Below are positions 40,635-48,109 of a DNA stretch of 64,000 nt, in pieces. A program made the position numbers and the translations under genes. Origin of the DNA: Hyphomonas chukchiensis (GTDB lineage: Bacteria > Pseudomonadota > Alphaproteobacteria > Caulobacterales > Hyphomonadaceae). Positions within the stretch are counted from its first letter, which is position 1. The number at the start of each line of letters is the position of its first letter. The notes beneath the pieces were generated by a model. The model was not told the DNA's origin, did no database searches, and saw nothing but the letters and a program-made list of their open reading frames with translations. The stretch covers positions 248,001 to 312,000 of the forward strand of contig NZ_AWFG01000001.1 in NCBI RefSeq assembly GCF_000682695.1, in the 5' to 3' direction.

Positions 40635-41564
40635 TCACGGCATGCGTTTCAACCGCTGAGCATTTTCGCGGCTAAGCGTACGCGCCACGGAATCGACGCA
40701 GCCGAGAAGATCCCGAATATGCGGCTCCTGTTCGGCCTCTCGCCGGAAGCCGATGCCAACGCGATAGTCGGGTATCCCCGGAATCCGCTTGCCTTCAAGG
40801 CGGCCGCTATCAAGATGGGCCTGCGCAAGAGACACCGGGATGATTGTCAGGACGTCAGACATCATCGAGAGGTTCATGCAGGCTGTCGGGCTATAGAGCG
40901 TATATTGGGGGGCATCGGCGGCGGCGAGGGCTTCAGCCATGCCATCCGGCAATTGACCATCCAGATAGTCGAGATAACCGGGGAAGGCCCAGGGAAAGGC
41001 CAGCAGCGACTCAAAACGGTTGTCCATCTCCCTGATCGGATGGTTCGGCCGGAACACCATGATATAGGCTTCAGACATGATCTCATTGAACCGCAGCCGG
41101 CCGGCATGCGGCATGGCTTGCAGGGTCGACATGTTGAAAATGACCACATCGGCATGGCGTTGCACGAGGGATTCGACAGCGGCGTGCGGTGACATCACGT
41201 CGGCCCGGACACGCATGCGGGGCGCAACCTGTCGATAGGCATTGATCACCGTCGGCAGGAGGATGTCATAGGCGATGGGCCCGCCGACAATCTTGAGTTC
41301 CCGGTCACCGGACACGGTCTCGCGCATCACCGTCGCTGAAAAGGCCAGCAATTCCACGGCCCGTGGATACAGGCGCTCGCCGGCCTCGGTCGGCACGACT
41401 GACCGCGTGGTGCGATAGAAGAGCGGCGTGTCCCAGGCCTCTTCGAGCGTCTTGATGGCGCGTGTGACCGCCGAGTGCGTCAGATGCAGTTCCTCAGCGG
41501 CCTTGGAGAAACTCAGCAGCCTGTAGACGACCTCGAAATACTGGATCAGGCGGAGATCCGTCAT
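40635..41564 (-). CDS. LysR-family transcriptional regulator
   Basis: The 309-residue protein has the N-terminal winged helix-turn-helix (LLSFSKAAEELHLTHSAVTRAIKTLEE then PLFYRTTRSVVPTEAGERL) and a C-terminal substrate-binding fold. The effector is unknown. It is divergent from the MORN-type lipoprotein gene with 134 bases between, which may make that gene a target. It is convergent with the MoxR operon. Confidence 0.9.
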   Translation of the reverse strand: MTDLRLIQYFEVVYRLLSFSKAAEELHLTHSAVTRAIKTLEEAWDTPLFYRTTRSVVPTEAGERLYPRAVELLAFSATVMRETVSGDRELKIVGGPIAYDILLPTVINAYRQVAPRMRVRADVMSPHAAVESLVQRHADVVIFNMSTLQAMPHAGRLRFNEIMSEAYIMVFRPNHPIREMDNRFESLLAFPWAFPGYLDYLDGQLPDGMAEALAAADAPQYTLYSPTACMNLSMMSDVLTIIPVSLAQAHLDSGRLEGKRIPGIPDYRVGIGFRREAEQEPHIRDLLGCVDSVARTLSRENAQRLKRMP

Positions 41565-41698
41565 TTGTCACCCCCATGCACAAGACGCGCCTATTGGTCA
41601 CTAATCCGCGCAGGCCAGATTGGCAATCAGGCCTGTCGGCAGACATGCGCGCACGGGCAGTTTGTGATAGACTGAGAGTTCATCACACGGAGGCCGCC

Positions 41699-42172
41699 AT
41701 GCGATATTCCCAAACAACACTCATCAGTCTGGCTGCGCTCATCTGTGTCGCCTGCGGCCCGAAGGCCCCCACACCGCAGGACCCCGTCGCGCCGGTTCCG
41801 GAATCAGACGGTGCGGCACTTCCTGCAGCCCCCACCCCGACTCAGCTTGCTGCACGCGCGGCTGAGGCCAAGGCACTGGAAGTCGCCGCAAACTTTGAAC
41901 CGATCGAGCAATATGCCGATGACATCTATGAAGGCCCTGCCCTGATGGCGAGCTATCAGGGTGAGACAAGGGGTGGCGTCTATGAAGGCTATGGCGTGCT
42001 GACACTTCCCGACAGCGGTGTCGTGATGGCCGGCCTGTTCGCGAACGGCTTCCTGAATGGCCCGGGCACCGAGCGCGACATGCAGGGCGAACTGTTCCAC
42101 GAAGGCATGTATATTGACGGCGTGCCGGCGGAATACACCCTGCCTCTGGATCAACGCTCCAAAGGCGGTTGA
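41699..42172 (+). CDS. MORN-repeat-like lipoprotein
   Basis: The 157-residue product has a lipoprotein signal (ALICVACGPK, Cys19), a Pro/Ala-rich linker, and a C-terminal part with MORN-like units (GGVYEGYGVLTLPDSG, VMAGLFANGFLNGPGTE, GELFHEGMYIDGVP). MORN repeats form a beta-sheet scaffold that binds lipids or proteins. The start at 41699 is set by a strong ACGGAGG; the open frame reaches further upstream to 41576 but without support. Role unknown; possibly controlled by the divergent LysR protein. Confidence 0.72.
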   Translation: MRYSQTTLISLAALICVACGPKAPTPQDPVAPVPESDGAALPAAPTPTQLAARAAEAKALEVAANFEPIEQYADDIYEGPALMASYQGETRGGVYEGYGVLTLPDSGVVMAGLFANGFLNGPGTERDMQGELFHEGMYIDGVPAEYTLPLDQRSKGG

Positions 42173-42191
42173 GTCCGAAACACCTGCGTTC

Positions 42192-42683
42192 TTAGAGGGC
42201 CGTGACCAGACCCGAAAGCTGGCTGGCGTCGCCTGCGAGGCTTTTCACCATGACGCGACCCTGGTCCTGCGGCCCGGGGAAAACAAGCTGGCCGCGCGGC
42301 GTCACTTCAAACCCGATCTCGCAGAAATAGGCTGGCGCACCGATAAGCACGGCTGCCGGCCAGCCTGCGGCTTCACCCGCCTCAAGCGCAGCGACCGTAA
42401 CGGCCTGCCCAAGTCGGCTGCCGCGCTGTTCCGGCGTCACAGCAACCGGGCCGTAAAACAAGGCACGTGTGCGGGCCTCCCCCACGACGAGCGGCCAGAC
42501 ACGGCAGACAGCGACGATCTCACCATCCAGCACGGCCACGCGGCTGATCTCAGGCAGGGAATGGGAAAATTCGCGCAAGCGCTCGGCCGTCTTGGCGAAA
42601 TGGCCCGGACCGAACGTAACATCGAACAGCGACTCAATGGCGATGGCGTGGAGAGCGGGGGTTTCAGGAATGATTTCAAGCAT
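42192..42683 (-). CDS. GNAT-family N-acetyltransferase (YhbS-like)
   Basis: A 163-residue acetyltransferase of the YhbS type: IESLFDVTFGPGHFAKTAERLRE at the start, the acetyl-CoA loop in YGPVAVTPEQRGSRLGQAVTVAAL, AAVLIGAPAYFCEIGFEV, and a C-terminal LVFPGPQDQGRVMVKSL. Substrate unknown. It follows the acyltransferase gene on the same strand after 64 bases and is convergent with the MORN lipoprotein, 19 bases away. Confidence 0.85.
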   Translation of the reverse strand: MLEIIPETPALHAIAIESLFDVTFGPGHFAKTAERLREFSHSLPEISRVAVLDGEIVAVCRVWPLVVGEARTRALFYGPVAVTPEQRGSRLGQAVTVAALEAGEAAGWPAAVLIGAPAYFCEIGFEVTPRGQLVFPGPQDQGRVMVKSLAGDASQLSGLVTAL

Positions 42684-42747
42684 GGCGAGCGCGTCTAGAG
42701 CGCATCGCTGGCAAGTTCAAGTGACGCTTGCCGTCACACTTGCAGCG

Positions 42748-43650
42748 TCAGGGCTTAAAGACGGCAGCAGGGTTGGTGAGAAGGTCGTAGGCGACATGAT
42801 GCTTCAGCTTCTCCGTGAGAACGCCTGCGTCACCCTCAAGCAAGGCCGGGTCAATTAGCTGGCCAAATGTCATGCTGAATTTCGAGCCGCGCTTGTTCAG
42901 CAATTCATGGAAGAGCGTGATGTCGCGCAACTCGTCATTGAGGTCACAGAACAGGTAATAGAGCGCAGAATTCCGGGCATCTACATTGAGCGGCAGGATA
43001 GGCGCCTTCTGCTTGCGGGCGAGACCGATCACGGTGGAGAACCAGTCCTTCTCCTGCAGCACACCATCGACGCGGCGGGCCAGCCGGCCCGAGGGAAAGA
43101 TGACGACGCATTTCTCGTCGCTGAAGGCCTCGGCCGCGCGCTTCAGTGTCTCGCGCGTCTTGGCGGGCGTGCGCTTTGCGGCAACCCATTCGACGGGGAT
43201 GATGACGTCCTCGAATTTCGGGTTCACCCGCACGGCATCCGCATTGGCAAAGAAAATGATGTCGTCGCGCACCTGTTTCAGCAGGTCCCAGACGGCGACC
43301 CCATCTGCAAGGCCGGTCGGATGGTTGGCGGCGATGATGAGCCGGCCGGTTTTCGGCATGCGCTGAATGCCATCTATCGTGAGGTCGAAGGACAGCTGGT
43401 CTGACAGGAGATCGAAGGACTGGCGCCCGTTCAACTGGACAATCTCGTCGGCCATGCGCCGCGCCTTGCCATAGCCGAGCACCTTGTAGAGCGCCGGACG
43501 CACCAGAGGCCACGACCAGTGCCCCCTGATGTGCGGGCAACGCTCCTCAATCAGCACGTCGACAATATGCTTGTCTGCCGCGCTGTCATCGACGTGGAAG
43601 GCCGATACAAGCGGCGCCTTGCTGGCTGGCGGCAGGATTTCGTCTGTCAT
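42748..43650 (-). CDS. Acyltransferase of the PlsC-like superfamily
   Basis: The 300-residue protein carries an acyltransferase-type block: IIAANHPTGLADGVAVW (a variant of the His-X-Asp catalytic motif), a central AKRTPAKTRETLKRA, and VVIFPSGRLAR (the acyl-acceptor binding block). It lacks obvious transmembrane helices. Such proteins acylate glycerophospholipid or ornithine-lipid acceptors; the substrate here is not evident. The start MTDEILPPASK at 43650 is the only good one. Confidence 0.72.
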   Translation of the reverse strand: MTDEILPPASKAPLVSAFHVDDSAADKHIVDVLIEERCPHIRGHWSWPLVRPALYKVLGYGKARRMADEIVQLNGRQSFDLLSDQLSFDLTIDGIQRMPKTGRLIIAANHPTGLADGVAVWDLLKQVRDDIIFFANADAVRVNPKFEDVIIPVEWVAAKRTPAKTRETLKRAAEAFSDEKCVVIFPSGRLARRVDGVLQEKDWFSTVIGLARKQKAPILPLNVDARNSALYYLFCDLNDELRDITLFHELLNKRGSKFSMTFGQLIDPALLEGDAGVLTEKLKHHVAYDLLTNPAAVFKP

Positions 43651-43774
43651 GAAATTTTTTTGCTTTTTTCTTCGCGTGCGTTTCCCTGTCGCGCAGCATA
43701 CATGAACTCCCCTTACGGGAAAGCGGATGCGGCAGGGTTGGAGGCCTCAAAAAACTTTCCCGAAAGAGCCGATC

Positions 43775-43790
43775 TGTTGAGATTTCAACA
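43775..43790. promoter_or_regulatory. Inverted repeat before the receiver-domain gene
   Basis: TGTTGA-GATT-TCAACA, a 6-bp dyad about 115 bases upstream of the ATG at 43906, in a 255-base spacer without genes. It could be an operator; no match to a named regulator is claimed. Confidence 0.25.
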
Positions 43791-43905
43791 CTTCGGAAAG
43801 TTCTGCTTTACCAAGCTGTAAGGCCCCGGTGGCAAGGTCATCTCCAGACGGGCGCAGACAGACACAGACGCTCAGGCAGCAATAACCTTATCGGGGTAGA
43901 GTAGT

Positions 43906-44337
43906 ATGAAAGTTCTTTGGGTAGAAGATCACGAGCCGGTCCGCGACATGTTGGCGATTGCCGCCGACAAGGCCGCCCGCTCGCGCATCCAGGTGGATCT
44001 CGTGATGGCGCCGACATTGATGGCTGCCGAAGCACGCCTCCGCCTCGAACGCTTCGATCTCGTCGTCCTCGACCTTGGCCTGCCTGACAGTGTTGACCCT
44101 GACATGACAATCGCGCGCGTTGCCAATATGGGCAAATACCGCATCGCCGTCGTCTCTTCGATGGATACGCGGGACCAGGTTGTTGAAGCGGCGCTGCGTT
44201 GCGGCGCGAATATCGCCCCGAAAGCCGTGTTCAAGGCCACGTTGCCCTTCAATCGCTTTATCCAGCGCCCGGACACGTTCGAGGATTTCCTGCTCGAACA
44301 GATGCCTGCTGCTGCCGCACCGGCCCGCGCGGCCTGA
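43906..44337 (+). CDS. Orphan response-regulator receiver-like protein
   Basis: A 143-residue protein with a receiver fold: MKVLWVEDHEPVRDML (acidic pair near residues 7-8), FDLVVLDLGLPDS with the likely phospho-acceptor Asp, the IAVVSSMD switch serine, and a lysine in GANIAPKAVFK. The usual Lys-Pro after the last strand is altered. The C terminus (QMPAAAAPARAA) has no DNA-binding domain. No kinase gene is nearby, so its partner is unknown. A terminator-like hairpin follows. Confidence 0.75.
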   Translation: MKVLWVEDHEPVRDMLAIAADKAARSRIQVDLVMAPTLMAAEARLRLERFDLVVLDLGLPDSVDPDMTIARVANMGKYRIAVVSSMDTRDQVVEAALRCGANIAPKAVFKATLPFNRFIQRPDTFEDFLLEQMPAAAAPARAA

Positions 44338-44389
44338 GCGAATACCCCTCATGGGAGCTTGTGCTTGCAGACTCCCCAATGACCTTGCT

Positions 44390-44420
44390 AAGCCGCCCGG
44401 GTTAACCCTTCGGGCGGCTT
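44390..44420 (+). terminator. Hairpin after the receiver gene, probable terminator
   Basis: 10-bp stem AAGCCGCCCG / CGGGCGGCTT with an 11-base loop, 52 bases after the receiver stop. Only three T's directly follow (CTTTGCCC). The rhomboid start lies just ten bases downstream. Confidence 0.55.
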
Positions 44421-44430
44421 TGCCCATTTG

Positions 44431-45060
44431 ATGGACCCGAACGCCATGGACGCCCTGCTCGTCTACCCTGCCACACTTGTGCTGATCGCCCTGAATGTGA
44501 TCGCCAGCGTCCTGGCGTTCAACAATCGCGACCTGTTCGACCGGTACTGCTTCTGGATCAAGCCGATCCGGGAAGGCGAGGAATGGTTCCGCTTCGTCAC
44601 GTCGGCCTTCCTGCACGTCAATGGCATGCACCTCTTCATCAACATGTACGTGCTCTACACGTTCGGAAAGATCCTCGAAGCCTATGTCGGGTCTGGCGGC
44701 TTCCTGATCCTGTACGCGGCCTCCATGCTGGGCGGGAATGTCTGGGAATATGCAGACAAGCATAACCAGCCGAACTACCGCGCCGTCGGTGCCTCGGGCG
44801 CCACATCCGGTGTGATCACGGGCTTCTGCCTCTTCTATCCTTTCGCGATGCTCTACCTCTTCTTCGCCATCCCCATGTGGGCCATCGTTTTTGGCGTCGG
44901 CTTCATCGTGGTCAGCTTCATTCTCTCCCAGCGCGACCAGACCATGGTGGCGCACGGCGCCCACCTCGGCGGCGCGCTGACAGGTCTCGTCATCGCGATG
45001 CTGCTGCGTCCGGCTGCCTGGCGGGAACTGATTGAGCAAGTGGCGCACCGCATTGGCTGA
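44431..45060 (+). CDS. Rhomboid-family intramembrane serine protease
   Basis: A 209-residue polytopic membrane protease. The serine of the catalytic dyad is in GASGATSG (about Ser122) and the histidine in HGAHLGGAL (about His178). The family HLFINMYVL segment with its His and Asn lies near residues 67-71. Six hydrophobic segments fit the rhomboid core. ATG 44431 is used; ATG 44446 and TTG 44428 are alternatives, and none has a clear ribosome-binding site. The 3' end overlaps the next gene by 29 bases. Confidence 0.87.
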   Translation: MDPNAMDALLVYPATLVLIALNVIASVLAFNNRDLFDRYCFWIKPIREGEEWFRFVTSAFLHVNGMHLFINMYVLYTFGKILEAYVGSGGFLILYAASMLGGNVWEYADKHNQPNYRAVGASGATSGVITGFCLFYPFAMLYLFFAIPMWAIVFGVGFIVVSFILSQRDQTMVAHGAHLGGALTGLVIAMLLRPAAWRELIEQVAHRIG

Positions 45061-46195
45061 TGACAGCAATATCTCGGTGCTCGACCGCTACGAGGCGCGG
45101 ATCGCCGAAGGCCTGATCGATGCCGATAGCGCGCAGGCCAAGGCCGCCGCGCGCCTTGATGACCTCGCCCGCAGGCTGGCCAACAAGAACAAGGGCGGCT
45201 GGTTCTCGAAACCCGCGCCTGTCCATGGCCTCTACATGTGGGGCGGCGTCGGACGCGGCAAATCCATGCTGATGGACCTCTTCTTCGAGGCAGCCCCCGT
45301 CACCCCGAAACGCCGTGTTCACTTCCATGAATTCATGGGCAGCGTGCACGACATGCTTGGCGAATGGCGCAAGCTCGACGCGAGCGCGCGCAAGCGGTCA
45401 CAATGGCGCGTCAAGGGAGCCGGCGACGACCCGATCGCGCCAGCCGCGAAACGCATCGCCTCAGGCGCGAGCCTGCTTTGCTTTGACGAATTCCAGGTGA
45501 CGCAGATTGCCGACGCAATGATCCTGTCGCGCCTGTTCGAAGCCCTATTCGATGAGGGCGTCACCGTCGTGGCGACATCCAACCGCCATCCGGACGATCT
45601 CTATACCGACGGCATCAACCGTCCCCTCTTCTTGCCCTTCGTCGATATACTGAAAGCCAATTGCGACGTGTTCGAGCTGACATCCGACCGGGATTACCGC
45701 CTCGACCGGCTAAGCGAAGCGCCCGTCTGGTACGCGCCGCTTGGGCCCGAGGCAGACACGGCGCTGGACAAGGCCTGGAACCGGCTGACGCTTGGCGCGA
45801 CGCCGCAGCACTGCACGTTGAAGGTCAAAGGCCGCAAGCTGGAGGTTTCGCGCGAGGCAGCGGGGACGGCCCGTTTCACCTTTGAGGAATTATGCGCCCG
45901 CCCCCTCGGCGCCCGCGACTATCATACGATCGGCGCCCATTTCCACACCGTGTTCCTTGAAGGCATTCCCCTGCTCTCGCCTGAGAACCGCAACGAGGCT
46001 GCGCGCTTCGTGATGCTGATCGACGAGCTTTACGAGGCGAAGGTCAAACTCGTCGCGAGCGCCGCCGCCGAACCGGATGCGCTCTATCCCTCAGGCGATG
46101 GCAGTTTCGAATTCCAGCGCACCGCCAGCCGCCTGCACGAGATGCGCTCAACCGAATATTTCGCCGAAGCACACAAACAGGTCACCGACGTTTGA
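45032..46195 (+). CDS. zapE: ZapE/AFG1-like ATPase
   Basis: P-loop ATPase of the AFG1 family; E. coli ZapE acts on the FtsZ ring and the mitochondrial homologue in protein quality control. The 387-residue protein has Walker A GGVGRGKSMLMDLFF, the HFHEFMGSVHD motif, Walker B SLLCFDEFQVTQIADAM, VVATSNRHPDDLYTDGINRPLFLPF and a C-terminal RTASRLHEMRSTEYF. No ATG exists at the 5' end; TTG 45032 has GGGA at good distance, with TTG 45053 as alternative. It overlaps the rhomboid gene 5' and a LysR gene 3' by 14 bases. Confidence 0.9.
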   Translation: MSKWRTALADDSNISVLDRYEARIAEGLIDADSAQAKAAARLDDLARRLANKNKGGWFSKPAPVHGLYMWGGVGRGKSMLMDLFFEAAPVTPKRRVHFHEFMGSVHDMLGEWRKLDASARKRSQWRVKGAGDDPIAPAAKRIASGASLLCFDEFQVTQIADAMILSRLFEALFDEGVTVVATSNRHPDDLYTDGINRPLFLPFVDILKANCDVFELTSDRDYRLDRLSEAPVWYAPLGPEADTALDKAWNRLTLGATPQHCTLKVKGRKLEVSREAAGTARFTFEELCARPLGARDYHTIGAHFHTVFLEGIPLLSPENRNEAARFVMLIDELYEAKVKLVASAAAEPDALYPSGDGSFEFQRTASRLHEMRSTEYFAEAHKQVTDV

Positions 46196-47129
46196 TCGGT
46201 CGGGCAGCGGGCTGGAACGCATCTGAATCCAGCAAGTCCATGGCCACGTCGCGGAAGACGAGTCCAAGTGCTTCAATGTCCCGGCCCAGCGGCGAGCCCG
46301 TGCGCCAGATCAGGCTGACATCGCGGGTAGCAAGTGGATGGCGCAGCGGCCGAACCACCTGGCCCGGGTCGCGCTGGGCTTCCACCACGGCATAGAGATT
46401 GGGCAGGATGGCAACGCCCGCTCCCATGGCCGACATCTGCCGCATCGCATCCAGTGATGTCCCCTCATATTCCGTACTGACATGCGCACCGGCAGCATCG
46501 GCCAGCATCTGGATCACGACGCTGAGCCGGTGGCCGAAACCGAGGCTGAGCAATTCCCTGCCCTGTAGCGCACTGATATCAACGGGGCCTTCACCCTGGG
46601 AAAGTTCGTCATCCGGCGCGGCGCATATGAAAAGCGTTTCCTGAAACAGGGACATGCTTTCGCTGTTCACATGGTCCTCCGGCGTCGAGATGATCATGTC
46701 GAGACGACCGTCATTGAGCTTTTCCTCAAGGTCGATCGTGCGCTCCTCACGCACGCTCATGCGCAGGTCAGGGAACAGGCGGTGGAGTTCCCCCACCGCA
46801 CTCGGCAGAAGATAAGGCCCGATCGTGGGCACAGTACCGAGACGGTAGCGGCCCGCGACACGCCCCTCCGATTGCCGTGCAACGGTCTTCAGGTCTTCCA
46901 GCTGCGTCAGGATTACGCGCGCACGACGCACCACTTCCTCGCCCGTGGGCGTCATGATCGCACCGTTGCGACCGCGCTCTATGAGCACGGTGCCGAGTTG
47001 CTCCTCTGCTGCGGCAATCTGGGCGGAGAGGCTCGGCTGGGAGACATTCAACAGTTTCGCCGCCTCGTGGAATTTACCGGTTTCGGCCACCGCGACGAGA
47101 TACTGCAACTGTCGGAGGGTTGGACGCAT
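46182..47129 (-). CDS. OxyR-like LysR regulator lacking both redox cysteines
   Basis: The 315-residue protein has a LysR helix-turn-helix (HEAAKLLNVSQPSLSAQIAAAEE) and an OxyR-type regulatory domain (RLGTVPTIGPYLLPSAVGELH, EGTSLDAMRQMSAMGAGVAILP, TGSPLGRDIEAL). At the place of the OxyR GHCL motif it reads GHRL (Arg201), and the second redox cysteine is replaced by Ala210; the only cysteine is Cys169. Disulfide switching as in OxyR is therefore excluded. A near-consensus OxyR operator lies about 33 bases before its ATG in the region shared with the carbonic anhydrase gene. Confidence 0.85.
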   Translation of the reverse strand: MRPTLRQLQYLVAVAETGKFHEAAKLLNVSQPSLSAQIAAAEEQLGTVLIERGRNGAIMTPTGEEVVRRARVILTQLEDLKTVARQSEGRVAGRYRLGTVPTIGPYLLPSAVGELHRLFPDLRMSVREERTIDLEEKLNDGRLDMIISTPEDHVNSESMSLFQETLFICAAPDDELSQGEGPVDISALQGRELLSLGFGHRLSVVIQMLADAAGAHVSTEYEGTSLDAMRQMSAMGAGVAILPNLYAVVEAQRDPGQVVRPLRHPLATRDVSLIWRTGSPLGRDIEALGLVFRDVAMDLLDSDAFQPAARPIKRR

Positions 47130-47161
47130 CAGATATCCTTTGGATTGCGGATTTCATTTTG

Positions 47162-47198
47162 ATAGGTTTTGACTATCGAAACAAGAGTGTTTTCGTAT
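47162..47198. promoter_or_regulatory. Tetrameric OxyR-type operator
   Basis: ATAG-N7-CTAT (47162-47176) is followed after exactly seven bases by AGAG-N7-GTAT (47184-47198), reproducing the OxyR array ATAG-N7-CTAT-N7-ATAG-N7-CTAT with two mismatches, both in the second half. It is placed 33 bases before the OxyR-like gene and about 220 before the carbonic anhydrase start. Confidence 0.55.
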
Positions 47199-47417
47199 TG
47201 GAACTATGTATTGGAAGTCCCGAAATACCGGTTGTGCGAACGAACCGGAGTGCCCCCTTAGTGCCAGCGACAGACCTTAAAAGCCGAAGTGCTTGCCGCT
47301 GCTACAGCGAGGTCACCCGCTCAGCTGTGGATCCGCCGCGCAAGACCTGAGACGCCCACCGCGTCACACCTGACATCCTATCCAGCTTTCCTCCCACGCA
47401 TCGAAAAGGAGTTTCGC

Positions 47418-48086
47418 ATGCCACGCTTTGCTGCGGGCGTCGTCCGCTTCCAGAATAACGTCTATCCCGGCAAACAGGACCTGTTTGAAGAACTCAGCCA
47501 GGGCCAGTCTCCCGAGGCCCTGTTTATCACCTGCTCCGACAGCCGCATCGAAACGGCCATGATTACGCAGACAGAACCCGGCCAATTGTTCCATGCGCGC
47601 AATGCCGGAAATATCGTTCCGCCGCACACCGAGCATACCGGCGGCATGACAGCCGCCATCGAATACGCCGTAGCCGTCCTGCAAGTGCCGCATATTGTCG
47701 TGTGCGGACACACAGGCTGCGGCGCCATGAATGGCGCCATGCACCCGGAAGGCCTTGATGGCCTGGATCATGTGCGCAAATGGCTGGCCTATTCCAAGTC
47801 AGCAGTCGACATCGTCGACGAGCTGGCCCCGAACGGCACGCCGGAAGACCGGATGCAGATGCTGATCGAGCAGAACGTCCTCGTCCAGCTGCAGCACCTG
47901 CGTACGCATCCAAGCGTCGCGCGCCGCCTCGCCAAGGGCGATCTCGAACTGCACGGATGGGTCTACGACATCCGCACAGGCGACGTGTCCGCCTTCGACG
48001 CCGACCAAAACACATTCATCCGGGTTGATGCGCACTATGCCAGCCAGATCGCCGAACTTGCCGGCGATCATGACTGCGCCGCCTGA
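47418..48086 (+). CDS. Beta-class carbonic anhydrase
   Basis: Zinc enzyme interconverting CO2 and bicarbonate. The 222-residue protein has the zinc ligands Cys39 (FITCSDSR, with Asp41), His98 and Cys101 (VCGHTGCGAMNG), and FHARNAGNIVPPH. The ATG 47418 has AAAAGGAG upstream; the frame is open to 47289 without support. It lies 23 bases before the SulP transporter and is divergent from an OxyR-like gene. With SulP it forms a likely bicarbonate supply module. Confidence 0.94.
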   Translation: MPRFAAGVVRFQNNVYPGKQDLFEELSQGQSPEALFITCSDSRIETAMITQTEPGQLFHARNAGNIVPPHTEHTGGMTAAIEYAVAVLQVPHIVVCGHTGCGAMNGAMHPEGLDGLDHVRKWLAYSKSAVDIVDELAPNGTPEDRMQMLIEQNVLVQLQHLRTHPSVARRLAKGDLELHGWVYDIRTGDVSAFDADQNTFIRVDAHYASQIAELAGDHDCAA

Positions 48087-48109
48087 CCCCCAGACAACGG
48101 AAAAAGTCT

